Source: Actinomycetota bacterium (lineage in GTDB: Bacteria; Actinomycetota; UBA4738). From it: 7,307 nucleotides of DNA. Within the stretch, counting starts at the first letter, position 1; each line of letters opens with the position of its first letter. A model generated the notes under the pieces. The model did not search any database, had not been told where the DNA came from, and saw only the letters and a program-made list of their open reading frames with translations. A program made the position numbers and the translations under genes. Positions 6,309 through 7,307 of the stretch are shown piece by piece. Location: the NCBI GenBank assembly GCA_005885015.1, contig VAYG01000075.1:6013-13319 (forward strand), given 5' to 3'.

Positions 6309-7307
6309 TCCAGGAGCTGCTGGGCCATCGCGTCGTTGGCCTGGCTGCTTCCGCGGCCCCGCCGGCCCACGCCCTGGATGGTGCCGAGGGCGTCGCCGAG
6401 CTGTGTGGCCGCGCTGCCCTTGCGCTTCGGGCAGCCGGACGGGTCGAAGCAGAACAGGCTCGGCACGTGCTCTGCCCACCAGTCGGGGTTGGCGCATCGG
6501 ATGTCGCCGCTCGCCTGGCACAGCTCCATCAGGCGCTCCTCCAGGCGGAGCAGGATGAGGGCGGCCAGCTCCTGCCCCTGGTTCCCCAGCCGGAGCCAAT
6601 CGTGCTTGTAGTCGGTTGCTCGGGAGGCGGCCAGGAACAGGGACCGGGCCCACTTGCCGGTGAGGGCGAACCGCTGGGCGTTGCGGTCGAGTGTCTGGCC
6701 CGCTCGGGTCAGCGCGGCCACGTCGGCGTGCAGCGGGCGCAGATGCGCCCCCAGCAACGAGGCGATCTGGAGCGAGGCCTGGTTCAGCCCGTCGATGGTC
6801 CCTTCCAGGGCCGAGCGGTTGGCGTCGATCGTCCCGACCACGGCCCCGTAGTTGTCGATCAGCTGGCCCAGCGCCGCCTGGCGCGTGGACAGGGCCTTCG
6901 TGAGCTTGTCGAGCTCGACCACGATGGCGGCCAGGTCGTCGCGCTTTGTAGCGAGCGTGGCGATCACCCCGGTGCCGTGTTCGATCAGACGGTTGAGGTC
7001 GGCGCCGCTTCCCTGGACGGCCTGGGCGGCGTTGGTCACGAAGTTGCCGACCGTGGCCGGGTCGAGGCCTCCCAGGTAGTCCTGGAGCGACCGGAGGAGC
7101 TCGTCCGGCTCCGCCGGGACCGCGGTGCGAGAGAGCGGGATGGTCGCGCCGTCGCCCAGGACCGGCCCTCCTTGGTACGCCGGGAACAGCTGGATGTACC
7201 GCTCGCCCAGGAGCGACATCGGGACGACGGCGGCCTTCACCTGGGCGGGGAGCTTCACGTCGTGACCCACCCGGAACCTCACCGCCACGCCGCTCGGGCC
7301 GTTCTTC
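6263..7307 (-). CDS. mceD: MCE family protein, 5' end cut by window edge (MceD position)
   Basis: Partial gene: 347 codons are visible, entering from the right edge in frame (first residues KNGPSGVAVRF). Only the latter part of the MCE domain is present (about 1-60: VGHDVKLPAQVKAAVVPMSL, LGERYIQLFPAYQGG, GATIPLSRTAVPAEPDELL). A long helical, coiled-coil-like region follows (about 65-235). The tail has four cysteines (C263, C271, C286, C292) in a Trp- and Pro-rich stretch around NPDWWAEHVPSLF, then a low-complexity end, SSPRSSPRS. As an Mce subunit it should be membrane-anchored at the missing N-terminus and form part of the lipid-transfer tube. The D assignment is only by position, directly before the MCE lipoprotein. 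The stop TGA shares its last base with the ATG of the next gene. The last dozen or so codons look unlike normal MCE sequence and would change if the junction carries a 1-base error. Confidence 0.88.
   Translation of the reverse strand, partial: KNGPSGVAVRFRVGHDVKLPAQVKAAVVPMSLLGERYIQLFPAYQGGPVLGDGATIPLSRTAVPAEPDELLRSLQDYLGGLDPATVGNFVTNAAQAVQGSGADLNRLIEHGTGVIATLATKRDDLAAIVVELDKLTKALSTRQAALGQLIDNYGAVVGTIDANRSALEGTIDGLNQASLQIASLLGAHLRPLHADVAALTRAGQTLDRNAQRFALTGKWARSLFLAASRATDYKHDWLRLGNQGQELAALILLRLEERLMELCQASGDIRCANPDWWAEHVPSLFCFDPSGCPKRKGSAATQLGDALGTIQGVGRRGRGSSQANDAMAQQLLDGTIGNSSPRSSPRS

Noticed and set aside
4210..6611. Long plus-strand open frames opposite the mce genes (4210-5427 and 5454-6611)
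   Set aside because: They are complementary-strand shadows of mceF, mceE and mceD, with biased composition and no recognisable motif.
6264..6653. Extension of mceE upstream to the Met at 6653
   Set aside because: It would overlap the conserved body of mceD by 390 bases and add Arg/Pro-rich sequence ahead of the signal peptide, which is not credible for a lipoprotein.

Overview
The window is GC-rich (by eye, around 70%) and densely coded. Its gene content points to an actinomycete-type (Actinomycetota) chromosome: an mce lipid-transport operon of the actinobacterial layout (MCE protein, MCE lipoprotein, MCE protein, Mce-associated membrane protein) lies beside multi-domain cyclic-di-GMP signalling genes. 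GTG and TTG starts, stop/start overlaps and frequent G/C third positions fit this. I cannot place it below phylum level; an uncultured or metagenomic lineage is quite possible.

Left part (1-3585): two divergent genes for c-di-GMP signalling proteins. The minus-strand gene (1-1118, cut by the left edge) encodes about six membrane helices, a coiled-coil linker, a PAS domain and the first part of a GGDEF domain. The plus-strand gene (1243-3585) encodes a soluble GAF-PAS-GGDEF-EAL protein. Their PAS and early GGDEF parts are close paralogues: 50 of 65 residues are identical over the best-matched stretch. The two genes share a gap of about 125 bp that is richer in A/T than the surrounding DNA and should hold the start signals for both. 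The plus-strand protein keeps the residues needed for both making and breaking c-di-GMP. The minus-strand paralogue has already lost two conserved GGDEF positions in the part that is visible.

Right part (3610-7307): the 3' end of an mce operon on the minus strand, read right to left: an MCE protein cut by the right edge (MceD position), an MCE lipoprotein (MceE position), a last MCE protein (MceF position) and a Mce-associated membrane protein (Mas). The genes are packed with a 1-base overlap (TGATG), a 4-base overlap (GTGA) and a 3-base gap, so they are almost certainly one transcript with coupled translation. From known mce systems, these proteins form the cell-envelope part of an ABC-type lipid or sterol importer; the permeases (YrbEA/B) and MceA-C should lie beyond the right edge.

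The mce operon and the GAF-PAS-GGDEF-EAL gene converge. The 24-bp gap between them carries a perfect 11-bp inverted repeat that could serve as a two-way terminator. The best points for follow-up are the missing start codon for the lipoprotein signal peptide at the mceD/mceE junction, the damaged GGDEF residues in the left paralogue, and a well-placed Shine-Dalgarno/ATG pair that opens the wrong frame just ahead of the GAF-PAS-GGDEF-EAL gene. I found no RNA genes, CRISPR arrays, insertion sequences or wholly new system.
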